Origin: Cornus controversa
Taxonomy: Eukaryota > Streptophyta > Magnoliopsida > Cornales > Cornaceae
DNA: 64,000 bases
Reading direction: 5' to 3'
NCBI GenBank assembly: GCA_026545225.1
Contig: CM048846.1
Span: 85,701,270 to 85,765,269 of the forward strand
This document shows, piece by piece, positions 13,329 through 24,205 of this stretch (position 1 is its first letter; each line of letters opens with the position of its first letter). The translations under genes were made by a program, and so were the position numbers. Below the pieces are notes generated by a model that worked only from the letters and a program-made list of their open reading frames with translations, searched no databases and was not told the origin of the DNA.

Positions 13329-13483
13329 TTTGAGTTGACCTTAATTAATTTCATATTTTAATCAAGTCAAGCCATTTAGTTAATCGTATCGTTTTCATGT
13401 TTTGGAGTTCAACTCATTTAACCTGATTAAACCAATTTAATTAATTGTGTTAGGTGAACCCGTAACCAGTTTTAATTCATTTA

Positions 13484-14162
13484 GGCCAAGTGCAATAAAC
13501 CCCCTCTGGTTTTAAAATGGTGCACAATACCCCCCTCTCATTTTTTTTGGATGAAACAAACATCCTCCAACTTATAAATTGGTACAATTTGCCCCTATTT
13601 GAATTAAAATTGACTTAAAATGACAAAAATACCTCACAAATAAAAATAAAAAATTGATTAATTTACTGAAAAATACCAAAAAAATTACCCCAAAAAAGAA
13701 CTTTAATTTACCAATTTTTTTTTCAGTAAATTTATTTCGATATTTTTTTGTGATATTTTTCAACAAATTAAAATACCGAAAAAATTACAAAAAAGTTCTT
13801 TTCGAAAAATACCAAAAAAAGAACTTTAATTTGTCGAAAAATACCAAAAAAATACCGAAATAAATTTACCCAAAAAAAATTGGTGAATTAAAGTTCTTTT
13901 TTTTTGGTAATTTTTTTTGACAAATTAAAGTTCTTTTTTTTTGGATAATTTTTTTTGGTATTTTTTAGTTCATTAATCAGTTTTTTATTTTTATTTTTGA
14001 GGGTATTTTTGTAATTTTAAGTCAATTTTTAATTCAAGTAGTGCTAAATAGGGGCAAATTGCACCAATTTATAAGTTAGAGGGTGTTTGCTACACCTAAA
14101 AAAAGGAGAGGGAGTATTGTGCACCATTTTGAAACCAAAGGGGGGTTTATTGCACTTTAGTC
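13484..14162. mobile_element. Long-TIR fold-back MITE, probably Mutator-like
   Basis: Nearly the whole 679 bp is an inverted repeat. The left arm runs inward as AAGTGCAATAAACC..., TGGTGCACAATAC..., ATAAATTGGT, TTTGCCCCTATTT. The complement of the right arm reads the same words in the same order. Bases 13475-13483 (attcattta) and 14163-14171 (attcaatta) match at 8 of 9 positions, as expected for a 9-bp target duplication made by Mutator-like transposases. Short frames inside are formed by AT-rich repeats and are not genes. Confidence 0.8.
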
Positions 14163-15179
14163 ATTCAATTATTATGTACATTTTTATTATTTCAATATAA
14201 ATTCAATATGAATATAGCTTTTGGCCTTTTTTTTTTTGTAATTATATTATCTCAATTATTCTTTTTTTCATGAATTTAGTCACCTATTATCTCAAATTTT
14301 CAACATATTTGCATTTTATACTTAGATTGATAAATCGGTTACATGACTCACTTAAGTTAAATAAGTTAAACATGTCAACCTGTAACTCATTTAATAAACG
14401 AATCGTATTCTTGTTAAGAGTTTCTTACACGATTAGTGAACGGTGATCTATTTAGAACACGACACGATTATGAAATGCCAAAACAAATTGCCACACTTAC
14501 TCAAAAGTTGGGTGGAGATAGGTGTGTGTATATATATATAAATGGGATTTTACCAAAAATTTAGTGACGGTGTTACTAAGATTTTTACAAAATTATAGAT
14601 ATAAAATATAAATAAAAAAATTTCAGACGCCCTCATTCGGCCCAACATAGCTCCCTCCATTGATGACTGGCTGATTGATGGGTTGGATTTAGAAACCTAA
14701 AAAGTTATCCTGTAAAGTCCAATCCAGACTGGGGCTGTCATTGACAGTGATAACTACATATAGGAAGTCATTTAAAGGCACATAACCAGTAAATAGGTTT
14801 CCAAAAATTTTGAGGCATTTTATTAAAGTCATGTACATCCTAGAGGCTATAACCAAATTGATGTGATGATATCCTTGAGCAAGCAAGGCTCATATAATAC
14901 ACTGATACTCACTCCATAAAGTGTTGAAATGAAAGTGAAACAATATGATCAACTCACCACAATTCAGAGTTAACAATAAATGCATTCCGAACTTTCCACA
15001 AGTACCAAAATACTGAAGCTAAACTTAATTAATATAAGAAAAAAAATGGGAGCGGACATTCACTCTTCACTAATATCTTTAGGCAGTCCACTCATATTTT
15101 TCAAGAATAAAATTACACAAGAATCCCTACACTAGAAACAATCAAATTCAAGAGAACTACACTAAAAATTTATGTTTAT
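14163..15179. other. Noncoding spacer
   Basis: AT-rich DNA between the fold-back element and the first kinase relic. The minus-strand frame at 14689-14886 has no family motif I recognise. A GTGTGTATATATATATA run lies near 14523-14540. Confidence 0.45.
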
Positions 15180-15527
15180 ATATATGATGGGTTGTTCCTC
15201 TCAAATTGGAACTTTTTTCTTTGCAATCTTTGTAGCAAGTCCAAAATCAGCAATCTTTGCAGTTTCTTCTACCCTTTTCAATCTTGAAATCATCAAACTC
15301 GAAGTCAAAGAAGATGACCATATTGAAGAGTCCTCACTGACAAACACAATATTATTTGCCTTTTTGTCATAGTGAAAGTAACATTGCTTGTGAATAAAAC
15401 TAAGACCCATAAGCACAACTTTTGTGTATGGTTTGACTTCAAACTCCATCAATATTCCTTTACCGGAACTCTTAATACAATTAGCCAAACTGGCACCGGA
15501 CGTGTACTCCAACATGATATTTTATGC
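15180..15527 (-). pseudogene. MAPKKK fragment E (middle of the kinase domain)
   Basis: The minus strand reads MLEYTSGASLANCIKSSGKG, then FEVKPYTKVVLMGLSFIHKQ, HYDKKANNIV, a serine-rich insert and RLKRVEETAKIADFGLATKI. This aligns with about residues 90-195 of the intact kinase at 61521-62591. The catalytic-loop motif HCDIKPHN has become HYDKKANN, so the invariant lysine position is disturbed. Just after KIAKKK a shift of frame precedes recognisable LRGT (near 15196-15210), and homology then stops. Both the nucleotide-binding lobe and the C-lobe are absent. It is a dead fragment. Its 5' end overlaps in content with fragment A at 17898-18242, so the two are probably separate copies. Confidence 0.85.
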
Positions 15528-15592
15528 ATAAGTGGGTCGTTCTCCGCATCTAGGATTATGTTCTACTAATATTGATAGATATGCTCCACCAG

Positions 15593-16897
15593 GTGTAACA
15601 CCCCACCCTATTTCGACACAATATTGTCCGCTTTTGGTTCCCTCGGACCAGAGACTTCCCAAGGGGTCACCCATCCTAGTACTACTCCTAACTAAACACG
15701 ATTAACTGTGGAGTTCTGGTGGGTTTACAACTATCACGGCTTTAAAATACGTTATGTCATAGAAGGGTGACAAACATACATATAACACTTCCCCATTCTA
15801 CACCCAAGTGATGTGGAATTAAGCACCCTGTAGCATGCCAGTGTGGTAGCTCGTCCAGTGTCTCGCACCCGCCCATAAGAGTCACCATCCACCCCCTAGG
15901 AGGTCCGACGTCCCTTCGACACACTTCCAGCTGGGTCAGGCTCTGATACCATTTGTAACAGCTCGCTACACCACATGGTATGATATGGTTTTCTTTGGGC
16001 TTAAGCCTGCACGTTTTTGTTCTTGGATTTTACCCCAAAAGGTCTCATATCATTTGGAGAGAACACATTACATATAAGCACATTCCTTTCTCCACACCTA
16101 GGCGATATGGGAGTGAGCATCCTATAACCTGCCAGTGCGGTAGCTCGCCCAGTGTCTCTCGCACCCGCCCACATCACACCCTCCCATATGGGTAACTATA
16201 ATCCACCCCTCTAGGAGGCCCGACGTATTCGTCGACACACTTCCGACTAGGTCCAGCTCTGATACCATTTTGTAATGGCCCGCTCCACCTGATGGTATGA
16301 TATTGTCCATTTTTGGCTTAAGCCCGCACAATTTTGTTCTTGGGTTTTACCTTAAAAGTCTCATATCATTTGGAGAGAACACATTACATATAAGCACATC
16401 CCCTTCTCCACACCCAAGTAATGTGGGATTGAGCACCTTATAGCCTGCTAGTGTGGTAGCTCGCCTAGTGTCTCTCGCACCAGCCTACATAACACCCACC
16501 CACAAGGGTCACTTCAATCCACCCTTTAGGGGGCCCGACGTCCTCGTCTGTACACTTCCGATTGGGTCCAGCTCTGATACCATTTGTAACAGTCCACTCC
16601 ACCACATGGTATGATATTGTTCGTTTTGGGCTTAAGCCCGCACGTTTTTATTATTAATTTTTACCCCCAAAAGGCTCATATTATTTAGAGAAAATACACT
16701 ATATATAAGCACATTTCCTTCTCCACACCCAGGTGATGTGGGATTGAGCACCCTATAGCTTGCCAATGTGGTAGATCACCTAGTCTCTCTCGCACCCACC
16801 CACATCACACGTGCCCACAAGGGTCCCTACAATCCACCCCCTTAGGAGGCCCAAAGCGGACAATATCACACCATGTGGTGGAGCAAGCTGTTACACC
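15593..16897 (-). mobile_element. Cassandra-type TRIM array (LTR kin, fossil)
   Basis: Four head-to-tail units begin with TGTAAC/TGTAAT at about 15593, 15954, 16271 and 16585, spaced 310-360 bp. Three unit junctions carry CTCTGATACCA, the plus-strand complement of the initiator tRNA-Met primer-binding site, so the elements read on the minus strand and share LTRs. The first unit contains a 5S-rRNA-like domain, the mark of Cassandra. An inverted piece of LTR end closes the array at about 16853-16897. The array is noncoding, as TRIMs are; units are moderately diverged, suggesting middle age. It separates kinase fragments E and A. Confidence 0.82.
15651..15723 (-). other. 5S-rRNA-like domain within a TRIM LTR
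   Basis: The minus strand contains AGAACTCCACAGTTAA, a GAGTAGTACTAGGATGGGTG segment and CTTGGGAAGT. These correspond in order to the A-box side, intermediate element and C-box side of plant 5S rRNA. Cassandra TRIMs are known to carry such RNA polymerase III promoter sequence in both LTRs. It differs from a real 5S gene at several positions and is incomplete at both ends, so it is not annotated as an rRNA gene. Confidence 0.8.
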
Positions 16898-17778
16898 GGG
16901 TTTATCCTTTCATTGAAGGTGGCGAATGTAGGCAGGGTAAACTTTCTCGGCCTTTCGGTCCTAACTATATTTTCTGTGAATGGAGGCTCGGTTAGCCTGT
17001 TGATTGTGAGCGCTCGGTTAGTTGGATAGCAGGATCGGCTACCTTTCAGTTCATCGATCTCCCGCAGGCCTTCCACTTTGGGTAGAGCTATTCGGGATTA
17101 ATCTGATCTTTGTTGTGTTGGCCGAGATGGGGTTTCTGCCTATGGGTTGGTTGTGATAGGAGGCACTCAGTGAGTGGTTACTCGATCCTGCCCTTTCATT
17201 ACGCTGTTGTCTTGGGTCTCTCGCGCTTTCGGCGCGTTCGACCCTTGCTTGGAGATCAACGATCTACTATCGCAGAGCCTCGTTTTGTTGAATGTTTGTC
17301 TATGTCATAGAATCCTGGATGTCTGGCTGTGTAGGCGACACCCCCTTTCGATTACTAATGGGTTTGCCTAGATCTACCGCATCATAAGTATTTCTTTTAG
17401 TGTCCACCATGATTTCAAATTCTTCAAGTTTCGAACAGAAAACGATTAAACGTTTCCCACAGACAGTGCCAAAGTGTTAGTACAAAAAATTGCTTAGCTA
17501 ATTTATGCTAATTAATTCAATGCACACACCCAATAAATTCAAGAACACAATATTTTTTCAGAGAGAAATTGAGGTGAGGATTCAGGGATCTCCTTTTATT
17601 CATCTTTTTCAGATATTTATACAAGTTAAAATTTGAATCCTTTTCAGATTGAAATTTCCTTATTTGTAGCTATCTTTTCTCTCAAGGATTCAGATTCCTT
17701 ACAAAGTTTGGACTTCATGTCTGAGGTGGGCAACTTTGGCCTTATAAAGGGGCGATTAGGCACATTCTTCTTTTTGGA
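16898..17778. other. GC-richer insert and AT-rich spacer, no gene recognised
   Basis: Bases 16898-17400 are noticeably less AT-rich than the surroundings. Overlapping frames occur on both strands but show no family motif and no consistent phase. The composition change begins where the inverted TRIM end stops. Bases 17400-17778 are ordinary AT-rich DNA containing the repeated phrase TTCAGATT. The origin of the GC-richer part is unknown to me. Confidence 0.4.
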
Positions 17779-18242
17779 GTAATTTTTTGGGGCTTTTGCT
17801 GAACCTTGGGCTCAAATCCTCTTAGGTTTGGCTCGCTCGTGTTTCAGTCAGCCCATGAAAATAGCTAGGAGATTTTTCCCTTACACAATTTTTTATTTTT
17901 GTGTATTGTCTAACTTCAAACTTTGGCAATCCTTTATTGGAAGAACACCTAATACGATCAGCCAAACTACAACCAGATGCGTACTCCAACATGATATTGT
18001 AGAGTTGAACTCCATTCTCAATAGTAATTAACCTCATCCCCTAAGCGGCGAATAAGGTAGGGACAACCTTCAAGTTGATGAAAACGCTTTCTTTCCTTGC
18101 AAAGTGAACGTGACAGAGAGAGTTAGGCAGATTTCACGGCCATCAATAGTGGAGGATGGTAGTATGCCTCTGCTAAAGAAACAACGCCATAGCCACCCAT
18201 TTCGAGTTGTCTTCCTCGCGTCCACCATATTTCTCTCTCCAT
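17779..18242 (-). pseudogene. MAPKKK fragment A (amino-terminal part)
   Basis: The minus strand starts with ATG at 18242 and reads MEREIWWTRGRQLEMGGYG, VVSLAEAYYHPP and LMAVKSA, then an in-frame TAA where the intact gene has Gln. LSLSRSLCKERK, HQLEGCPYLIR, a frame change near 18020-18040 and MLEYASGCSLADRI follow, ending at about EVRQYTK (17898). This covers residues 1-120 of the intact kinase and keeps the ATP-binding lysine, but the glycine loop reads EMGGYG. The remaining 119 bp (17779-17897) are not kinase; they are shared almost word for word with fragment C at 58164-58275, so the truncation predates that duplication. The fragment lies head-to-head with the relic at 20490-21250. Confidence 0.85.
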
Positions 18243-20433
18243 GTTAATTTCTAAATTTGCTTAGCAATGTTTAGCTTTATAGATCGACTCTTATATATGG
18301 GTAATGTTAAAAAAAGGGTGAGTATGAAACCCAACTGCTGGGAAGGAGAGTTTTTAACTGACTCTCATTTATTAAACTTAATGGATAATTCTAATAAGAT
18401 TTTCCTAGATGATGCCAGCAAATTAAGTTAGAGAAGTAAAAAAGAAAAAATTGCAATAATTTATAAACCAATTGTGATATAAATTTTTTAAATATTAGTT
18501 ATAGTTTATAAGTCTTGAAAAAATCCAAAATTGAGAAAAATGCAACTTAAATAAACAGACGAAAAATTGATGCGAGAATGAAAAAAATAGAGGAGGAAAC
18601 TTTAAGTTACAACTAAAAAGAAAATAGGTAAAGAAAAAAATATTGTTAGACAATCATTTTTCCTTCAATAATTAATTGTTTTAGTTTTTCAAAAATCCAT
18701 TTTTTGGGAAATTTTTTTTGACTACTTTGATTCCACTTCGGAAAGATATATCATTATTACTTAGGTGAAAGATTAAAAAAGTAAGGGTAAAGTACAAAAA
18801 ACTACTGCTATATACAGAATGTGCAAAAAAAAATCCTGATGCATGTTCGATCAATAAACCAATATAATTTTTAAATTGCTCAAATAAGGACAAATTGTCA
18901 AAATAAAAAACTAATGAAAAAACAAAATGTCCAAAAAGGACATGTCTTGTGGTCATTAAAAAGGAAAGAATGTTGGAAGAGAGAGAGGAGTGTATTATGG
19001 TCATTAAAAAGGGTATTTGGGGGGGGGGGGGTGTTTGGAGTCAAAATTGACGGTCAACGGACGGGAGGAGATAATTGCACATAATTTCCTAATGTTGGGA
19101 AGTTATATGTGTTTTTTGCACATTTTTTGTATAGCGAGGGGGGGGGGGGGGCGGGGGGGTGCATTTTACCTAAAAAATAAATATTTTATCTAAACAAAAT
19201 CTTGCAAGTTTTAACAAAACAAGATTATTATTTTAATAACTTATATGGGAAATAGTCATAAAATTTGTTATTTAGTAAGTGACAATTAAAAGTTTTAGTA
19301 TATACAATAACATTGTTATTGTTGACAATCTCACAATACTTGTTTCTCCTCCTTCCAAATTCTCTTGGGACTCGTCAATGTAAATTGATATATAATTCTA
19401 GATATTTTTCTTGTAAACACCAATTTACAAAAATGTTTGACAAAAAAAGTTCACAAATTTTTATTAAACATGAGGGGACATTAGTGTATTTTTCTCTTTA
19501 ATTAATATAATGGATATTGTACGTACATGTGTATATCTAAATAAAATAACGATGTGTTGTGATAAGGATTACAATACTAATGAACTCAAATTTTTGATTC
19601 ACAATATGTGAACTTTTAAAAGTATGACTAAAAGGTCTAAGTTGGAAATTTCTTATACATTCAAGGGGACACAAGCTAAATTTATTTTCAAACTCTTGGG
19701 GTCTAATATATTAGTGTTTTGAAAAGATTTGGGTGTCAATTCAATTTTTTATTAATTCTAGGAGTACTATTTATAAATTAATTATTTTGGGGGGAGTAAA
19801 AAAAATTTAGAAAATTTTGGGACCAAAATTTTAGGAGTACTAATTAAGAATTTGTTTGTAACTTTTTAAAAGTTTAAATATTTTTTTATGCTTATGAGTA
19901 ATATATTCTGAAACTAACCTTTTTAACGTGATTTTTCTAATGTAAATTCAACCCAAGAATAAAGCTTTGAACATGGATTTCTCTATATATACAAAGATGC
20001 ATGTGTGTGTAACAGGATAATGTCATTTATCTATAAAACGTGAACTGCTAAATTAATCCAATTTTCAGAATTGGGTACTAACTCGGCCAACCCAACTATC
20101 CTGACCAACCCGGCCATAATAGGGTTTGTGCTAACTCTTCCTAACTTGAGGTTGGGTAAGACATAGGCTTGGACAACATTATTCATTCAAAAATGCAAAT
20201 GGGTTGGTCACAAAATAGATTTCATTATCTTTCCAATGACGCTAAATTTTGAATTGGTTTGCCCACACATCGAATCCCAGAAAGTTGGGTCTTCATTTTA
20301 GTCATCGAAAAATTATTGAAATTAAGTTGTATCAGTAAAATATTTTCTTCTAGCGATGGAACATAGCCTAGAATGGTCTTGTACTATTGTTCAATACATG
20401 AAGCCCTTAGTGTTGGATCCACAAGATCTAGAG
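18243..20433. repeat. Kinase intergenic region, copy A
   Basis: This 2.2-kb sequence recurs at 58625-60817 (copy C) and, with one internal gap and one insertion, at 56345-58158 (copy B). Shared landmarks in order are GATGATGCCA..AAATTAAG, GAATGTGCAAAAAAA, TTTTGTATAGC followed by a G-run, TTGTTATTGTTGACAATCTC, AAACATGAGGGGACATTAG, TTATTTTGGGGGGAGTAAAA, TTGGGTACTAAC, and CCTTAGTGTTGGATCCACAA. In copies A and C it separates two divergently oriented kinase sequences and so would contain both promoters. Bases 18780-19166 look like a nested MITE-type insert with complementary GTAAAGTGC/GCATTTTAC ends and two G-runs. Confidence 0.85.
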
Positions 20434-20489
20434 CAGCATTATTGTTCCACAATTCCCATGCCTGTTGATGTACAATTATTAGTTAAAAT

Positions 20490-21250
20490 GTTGGAAACAA
20501 ACACATTAGTATTTAGCAGAATATATTGATATGTATATAAATATTTACAGTGGGAGTCGATTGGACCTAAAGGCCTATAACAAGACCAGAGGCCACCCAA
20601 AAGCAACCCAACAACTGGTTAGCCCAATAAAAGAGGGATTAAGCCATATAGGTGTATAAGACCAAAAAAACTAGAAAGTCCAGTAGGCCCAAAATTATGA
20701 TAATTTGAAAAAGTAGCCGTTGCCAACGGCTAACCAACCAGAACAATGTAGAGAACTTGGAGCAACCAACCAGAACAATGTAGAGGACTTGGAGCAAAAA
20801 TGATATGTGGCTTGCAAGTTAAGCTATTAGATGTAAAACCAAGTTTACGAACCTAAAAATAATGTTGAGTAAGGTTGGTTTTAGAGAGATTTTAGAAGGA
20901 AATAAGGGAGACATGAAAAAAAGATAAGGGAGCCAAAATAGAAAAGTAGGGCAATCTTAATCTTATATAAGCAATAATCATTCCCTTTGTTTCATCTATG
21001 GACTGTACTACTAAGGATGTTAAAGAAGAAAGACGCAAAGTTTTTTTTGAGTGAAACAAGAAAAGCAGGATATGATTCATTATCCCAGAGTTCATCAGTT
21101 GATCTTCTAATTAAACCATACAAGATTATGTGGAAGTGAGGGCTTAACAGACAACAACATGAATAACAACCCCTTTGCACAATACGACATACTATTAACG
21201 TTACTGGGAAGTGAAGAGAATTACTGCATTATATGGTTCAAGACATGTGG
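20490..21250 (+). pseudogene. MAPKKK relic A' (promoter joined to 3' end)
   Basis: Bases 20520-20970 match the 5' flank of the intact kinase (ATATTTACAGTGG, GGACCTAAAGGC, ACCAGAGGCCACCCAAAAGC). From about 20983 the sequence jumps to the kinase 3' end: CCCTTTGTTTCATCTATGGA, encoding PFVSSMDCTTKDVKEERRKV, then a stop. After that it matches the intact gene's tail, TCATCAGTTGATCTTCTAAT and onward. Almost the whole kinase domain, about 0.9 kb, is missing. The junction has a short CAT overlap, consistent with a simple deletion. It carries only one copy of the 22-residue segment that is doubled in the intact gene, and lacks the AT microsatellite there. A TTATATAAG box is retained near 20960. Confidence 0.85.
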
Positions 21251-21584
21251 TGATTTATTTTTCTTAGAGGCCAATGGCCAATGAGCTTATCCAAAGTTTT
21301 TTTAATTTCAAATACTTATTCTATTTCTCTTACAACGACAGAAATACAAGAGAAAAGGTTGAGATTATGTCTGATGGTGGCCATGTTCCAGTTTTAGTGT
21401 GTGCATGGGTTTCAGTTTGTTGCTGAATTCCTCTTAGTTGAACTGTAACTTTTTGTTTCTGAGTTTGTTTGTTACTAGTTAACTTTGTCTTTTTGGAGTC
21501 TGTGATTCATTTCATTTCATGTGTGATGAACTTTGTTGCCAGAGTATGCCCTGTTCTATGTATCCTTTATCTTCTATAAAAATT

Positions 21585-23645
21585 TACCGAAAAAGAAAAT
21601 GTAGAACTCGATTATATAAACCTAAGATACAATAAGCTAACAAATAAATAACCAATAAGAAGGGAGAAGAATAAGCTGGACAAAATTGTATCAATCAATT
21701 AAGAATCAGGGAATCCCATAACTAAAACCATATCAGAAGAATATAATAAGTTTGATATAAACAACTTTGAAGGCTGTACAATGAGTAAGATAAAAAAAAA
21801 AAAAAATCATAGCTGCTAGCTATACAATTAGAGACTTCCAAAATCTTCCAGCCAATGTGATGGTGGAGACTGAAAATGCAGAAGGAAGTAACTAACAGAT
21901 AGGGAGAGAGCATAAGCTGATATCCCAGAATTGCATAAGAGGTCAATCCCCAAAGCTCCTCCCAGAATGCAAGGTAGAATTCTCAACTTCACTATGACAG
22001 AAAATAACATCAGTTGAAGATAAGTCCCATTCTCTTTGAAGCCAGAGCCCTTCTTGGGACAATGGAAAGCCTCCTATAGACCAAAGTCTAAACTTGACAA
22101 GATCATATATCTCCTTTTGAATGGTGAACTTGATGATAGTGGATTTCTAGAGGTTGACAGCACCCCAGCTAAGAATACCTTGCAAGCAACGAGATGACCA
22201 CTGAATGCAACACTTCTGCCCAAAGTGGTTAACTTCGTTTTTTTGTGATTGTAAGTGGTTTTTATCAGAGAAAGAATAAGAAATATACAGTTGTTAAAAA
22301 ACCTTATATGATATTATAGTATGCTTAATTTGTAAATGGCTTAATGCTTGAATATCAATATCATTAGTGTGAGTTCGAGTCTCAAAGCAGTCATTATGTG
22401 AAATACTAATGGTTAGGTCTGTCTCAAACCATCCTATGTAACAGGCCAGAACCAGGTAATGTTCTGTAATATCCTAATTTGCAAGACTTGCTTATTTACT
22501 TTTATATGGTAGAGATATGGACTTCAGTAGATATGTTCATGCTATATCTTAGAAAATTAAGATCCACAAGTTTAGGATTGATGAAGGGTTCTAGATCTAG
22601 AGCTTTAGAAAAGCTCTCTAAAAGAACCATCTTGATTCAGCTCTTTTTTGCTGAGAATTTTGATTTAGCTCTAAACCTCATGTGTTTCAACTTCAAATAT
22701 AAAATATTTTTCTGATTTCTCTCACATTTGGCTTTTAGAAACTGTACAAGATTAGCATTGATTTATTCAGTATCCTCCGACTTGTACATGCATCAAATCT
22801 TCCCTCAGTTCTGGAGTCATAGATAAGACGTTGGAGGAAACTAAAAAAAATCACCAAAATTTAATACCAACTTGTTTAGATTCTCCAATTCTTAACTATA
22901 ACTTGAACACCGTCAAATCTTCAATCATTCGAGTTCAGAAGTCGGATATGAGATATTGGAGGAAACTAAACAAATTGGTCCAAAATTTAGTACAAACTTT
23001 GTTTAGCATCCTCCAATTCTCACATACAACTTGAACACCATCAATTCTCCAATTCTCACATACAATTTGAACACTATCAATACATTTATTCAGAGTTCGG
23101 AAGTCGGATATGAGATATTGGAGGAAACTAAACAAAATGTCCCAAAACTTAGTGCAAAATTGTTTAGCATCCTCCAATTCTCACATACGAGTTGAACACT
23201 ATTAAATGGATCCATCAGTTCAGAAGTTGGAGATGAGATATTGGAGAAAATTAAACAAAAGGATTAAAGAAACCAATTTGTTTAGTTTCCTCCAATTCTC
23301 ACCTACAACATGAACAAGTACTATGTTAAAAAATTCACGGGGTAGGTGAGATGTTGGAGCAACCTGAGTCCGTTGCAAAACAATGGGAGGGAGGTTCAGC
23401 TTCCTCCAACTCTCATTTATTACCCTACCATGTTTCTTGCTTTTTTGCATTCAGGCTTCAGCCAAATATATAGAGGCTTTTTTTCCTGGTGGTCACACAC
23501 ATTCACAATAAAGCACAAATCTAATGCTATTTAACTGTTACTGTAGTGTGCAATCTCTCTCTCACGAAGCACAAATCTCATGCTATTAAACTGTTACTGT
23601 ACTCTCTCTCACACACACAACAGATAGCACAAATTGCATGCTAAC
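21585..23645. repeat. Kinase 3'-flank block, copy I
   Basis: This block matches 29484-31513 closely over about 2 kb; for example, the 183-bp frame at 21828-22010 encodes exactly the same peptide as 29717-29899. A shorter version lies downstream of the intact kinase at 63090-63490 (CTTCCAAAATCTTCCA, TATATGATATTATAGT, CTAATTTGCAAGACTTG). It appears noncoding: the preserved short frames lack motifs, and the match extends equally outside them. The tandem hairpin array and the hAT insertion site lie in its right part. Confidence 0.85.
22790..23420. repeat. Tandem hairpin array, copy I
   Basis: Four imperfect units each contain the arm TTGGAGGAAACTAAACAAA and, about 25 bases later, the complementary arm TTTGTTTAG.ATCCTCCAA. 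Left arms begin near 22832, 22955, 23117 and 23237. Between units lie TTCAGAAGTCGGATATGAGA-type linkers and TTCTCACATACAA.TTGAACA phrases. Any RNA from this stretch would form a row of stem-loops with stems of about 20 bp. The same array is at 30690-31240. Confidence 0.8.
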
Positions 23646-24205
23646 CTAGAAAGCACGGATACTTCTACAAGAGTGACGTACCCGTATCCGATACTTATCG
23701 GATACCGATACTCCTCGGATACTCGCAGATACGTGTCCGATACTTCCTAAACGTATCCATAATTTTAAAATATATATTTTTATTTCTAACACGTATCCGA
23801 TACTTCTTCGATACTTTGACCATGTATCCGATACTTGTCAAATACTTCACAACACATTTCTAATAAGTTTTGAACATTAAAATGTACAATAATATCATAG
23901 TATAATTGTTAAGAAAAGTTTAAATTTATTTAAAAAAGAAGTGTTGAGATATATATCATAATTTAATATAAAATTTATCTATGCAAATTATGCAATATGA
24001 TTCTTAACTCTTATTTTGTTTGTTAATCAATATATTTTATAAAGAAATGTTAATAACTCTATTTTTTTATATATAAAAATATAATTTTTTATTTTTATAT
24101 TGCCGTATCCTGCCGTACCTGTATCCTGTTTTTTGAAGATTTGTCGTATCGCCGTATCCGTATCGTATCGTACCCGTGTCCCGTATCCGTATCCATACTT
24201 CCTAG
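23646..24205. mobile_element. hAT-like non-autonomous DNA transposon
   Basis: The 560-bp insert is flanked by a perfect 8-bp duplication, atgctaac (23638-23645 and 24206-24213), the size made by hAT transposases. Its ends are inverted repeats: CTAGAAAGCACGGATAC on the left and the complement of CTAGGAAGTATGGATAC on the right. Subterminal regions are dense in GTATCC/GGATAC words, typical of hAT transposase-binding repeats. No transposase frame is present. The duplicated block at 31506-31513 has the same site with a single atgctaac and no insert. Confidence 0.88.

Noticed and set aside
15651-15723. A genuine 5S rRNA gene
   Set aside because: Incomplete at both ends, several differences in conserved positions, and located inside a repeated LTR unit.
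15980-16331. Frames across the TRIM array on both strands
   Set aside because: They repeat with the array period and have no protein similarity; TRIMs are noncoding.
21828-22010. Sixty-codon frame conserved exactly at 29717-29899
   Set aside because: The conservation extends equally into flanking noncoding sequence, so it reflects recent duplication rather than coding selection.
22790-23420. CRISPR-like array
   Set aside because: Spacers are not unique, repeats are imperfect hairpins, and the context is a plant nuclear genome.
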